A DNA stretch of 64,000 nucleotides from positions 62,001 to 126,000 of the forward strand of contig JAVLUZ010000712.1 of assembly GCA_036768485.1 (NCBI GenBank), given 5' to 3'. Shown piece after piece: positions 62,951-64,000 of the stretch. The notes beneath the pieces were generated by a model, which saw nothing but the letters and a program-made list of their open reading frames with translations, had not been told where the DNA came from and searched no databases. The position numbers were made by a program, and so were the translations under genes. Numbering within the stretch: position 1 is the first letter of the stretch; every line of letters begins with the position of its first letter. The stretch is from Mermis nigrescens. Taxonomy: Eukaryota; Nematoda; Enoplea; Mermithida; Mermithidae.

Positions 62951-64000
62951 TCATAGGTAGCGCGTACCTATAATATACTTAGGTATCCCTAACATATGCC
63001 CCCTACAGCAACACTGTGACACTTTTGTATTGTGCCGATTTCGTAAAAGATAGACAATAAAAAAAATTCGCTGACCGTGTTTTTTGTCTTTTTAATCAGT
63101 ACACGACGTGCGAAGAGCGTGTGAAGTTCTACTGTAACGTTATAACATATAGCTTTTTGAAATTTTGTTGGGGGACACCATACAAGTACAACGTGGGAAT
63201 TCTGGGGGCTGGGGGTCAGGCCCAAAAATTTTGTAAACAGTGCCTTTTTGGGCTAAAAATGATGTATACACGTCGAAAATACCGTTTTCTGATGTTTCAG
63301 ACAATACTCATTCTCTCTAAACATCAAAATAAAACACAAATTTCCAAAAAATTTTGAAAAAATTCAGTAAATTGGGTCAAAAAATGCGTGCATGGCGCGA
63401 AGCGCCGAAAATTTCAGATTTTTTTGAGCCAAATAATGGGTTGAAAACGCTTTGAAAGGCACACTTTTTACAATTTTTACCAACTTTTACAAAATAATCG
63501 AAAATTCTTTCTTTTTGAATTTTCTTAGAATTCTTTTTTTAAATTTTTACAAAATTTAAAAGACGTCTGCAGGACACGACTTTGCTAGCTCAATTTCGTA
63601 TTCTGTTTAGTCTGGGTTTTTTAAAGATGTAGACAATTAATTTTTTTGAGTGACCTATTTCTACAGTGGCAGTGTAAAGAGTGTAAAGAATATGAGGTTG
63701 AAAAAATACATTTTGGCCTATTTTTTGTCTGCCAACAACTTCGCTTATGAGTCCGAAGAAATTTATTATAGCATAAATGTACTACGACTCAAAGGCTACT
63801 TTTGGATTATCAGCAAACTTTTTTACACTCAATACGGAGTAAGACATAGGGGTTGAAACTTTACGCTCTAGTTGATGGCGTCAAAAACAGGTTTTGTCTA
63901 AGATTTCTCCGCCAACTCCTCCGCTTATAAGTCGGACAAATTTAATAGAATAAAAGTAACGTTCGTTTCTACATTTCGCAGCAAATTGCGTTTAAAAAAC
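62951..64000. repeat. Large dispersed repeat R4, copy 2, cut by window edge
   Basis: Same order of words as 27289-28010: CATAGGTAGCGCGTACCT, GAGCGTGTGAAGTTCTACTG, GGCAGTGTAAAGAGTGTAAA, TCCGCCAACTCCTCCGCTTA. An R2-like segment (63175-63490, with ATGGCGCGAAGCGCCGAAAA) is inserted in it and absent from copy 1. Confidence 0.65.

Overview
The window looks like a gene-sparse, repeat-dense, AT-rich animal genome. Kilobase-scale introns, canonical GT/AG splice sites, SINE, LINE, Helitron and MITE-type repeats, and the absence of any long intact ORF all point to a eukaryote. The only protein-coding genes I can support are two tandem paralogues on the minus strand, both encoding secreted animal haem peroxidases. 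The lower-coordinate gene carries an N-terminal ShKT domain, the architecture known from the nematode SKPO/MLT-7 peroxidases. I therefore infer a nematode with larger introns than Caenorhabditis. The species cannot be named from the sequence.

Layout. Gene A (minus) runs from a signal-peptide exon at 35154-35208 down to a peroxidase exon at 5402-5519; its last exon lies off the left edge. Gene B (minus) enters from the right edge, with its first visible exon at 62340-62480, and ends at a stop codon at 38207. Every exon was placed by translating the minus strand and checking that splice sites and intron phases join in one open frame. Gene A gives 645 codons in the window and gene B gives 623 codons plus stop. 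Their products should work outside the cell or in the secretory pathway, by family analogy in peroxide-driven cross-linking such as of cuticle. Both keep the distal His, catalytic Arg, proximal His and Ca2+ loop. Both have lost the Asp and Glu that form haem ester bonds in mammalian peroxidases.

The left end (1411-15109) contains a tandem segmental duplication that has doubled exon 11 of gene A. Copies at 5402-5519 and 13490-13607 are both intact, and their phases allow only one to be used per transcript. Because the two units are so similar, one serves as the empty site for insertions in the other. This dates and defines a 1392-bp Helitron (5781-7172) and a 216-bp tRNA-derived SINE (2579-2794).

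The introns and the intergenic space are filled with mobile elements. There are at least ten copies of a 210-280 bp MITE (called R1 here, CATAGGTGGGCG-type ends, 8-bp target duplications) and a related 412-413 bp family (R2). A roughly 545-bp terminal-inverted-repeat element carries tRNA-like A and B boxes. Three or four foldback elements are present, one built of GC-rich nested palindromes (48768-51093). The window also has mariner-like and hAT-like MITEs, a LINE fragment and several satellites. No rRNA, functional tRNA, CRISPR, prokaryotic or viral gene was seen.
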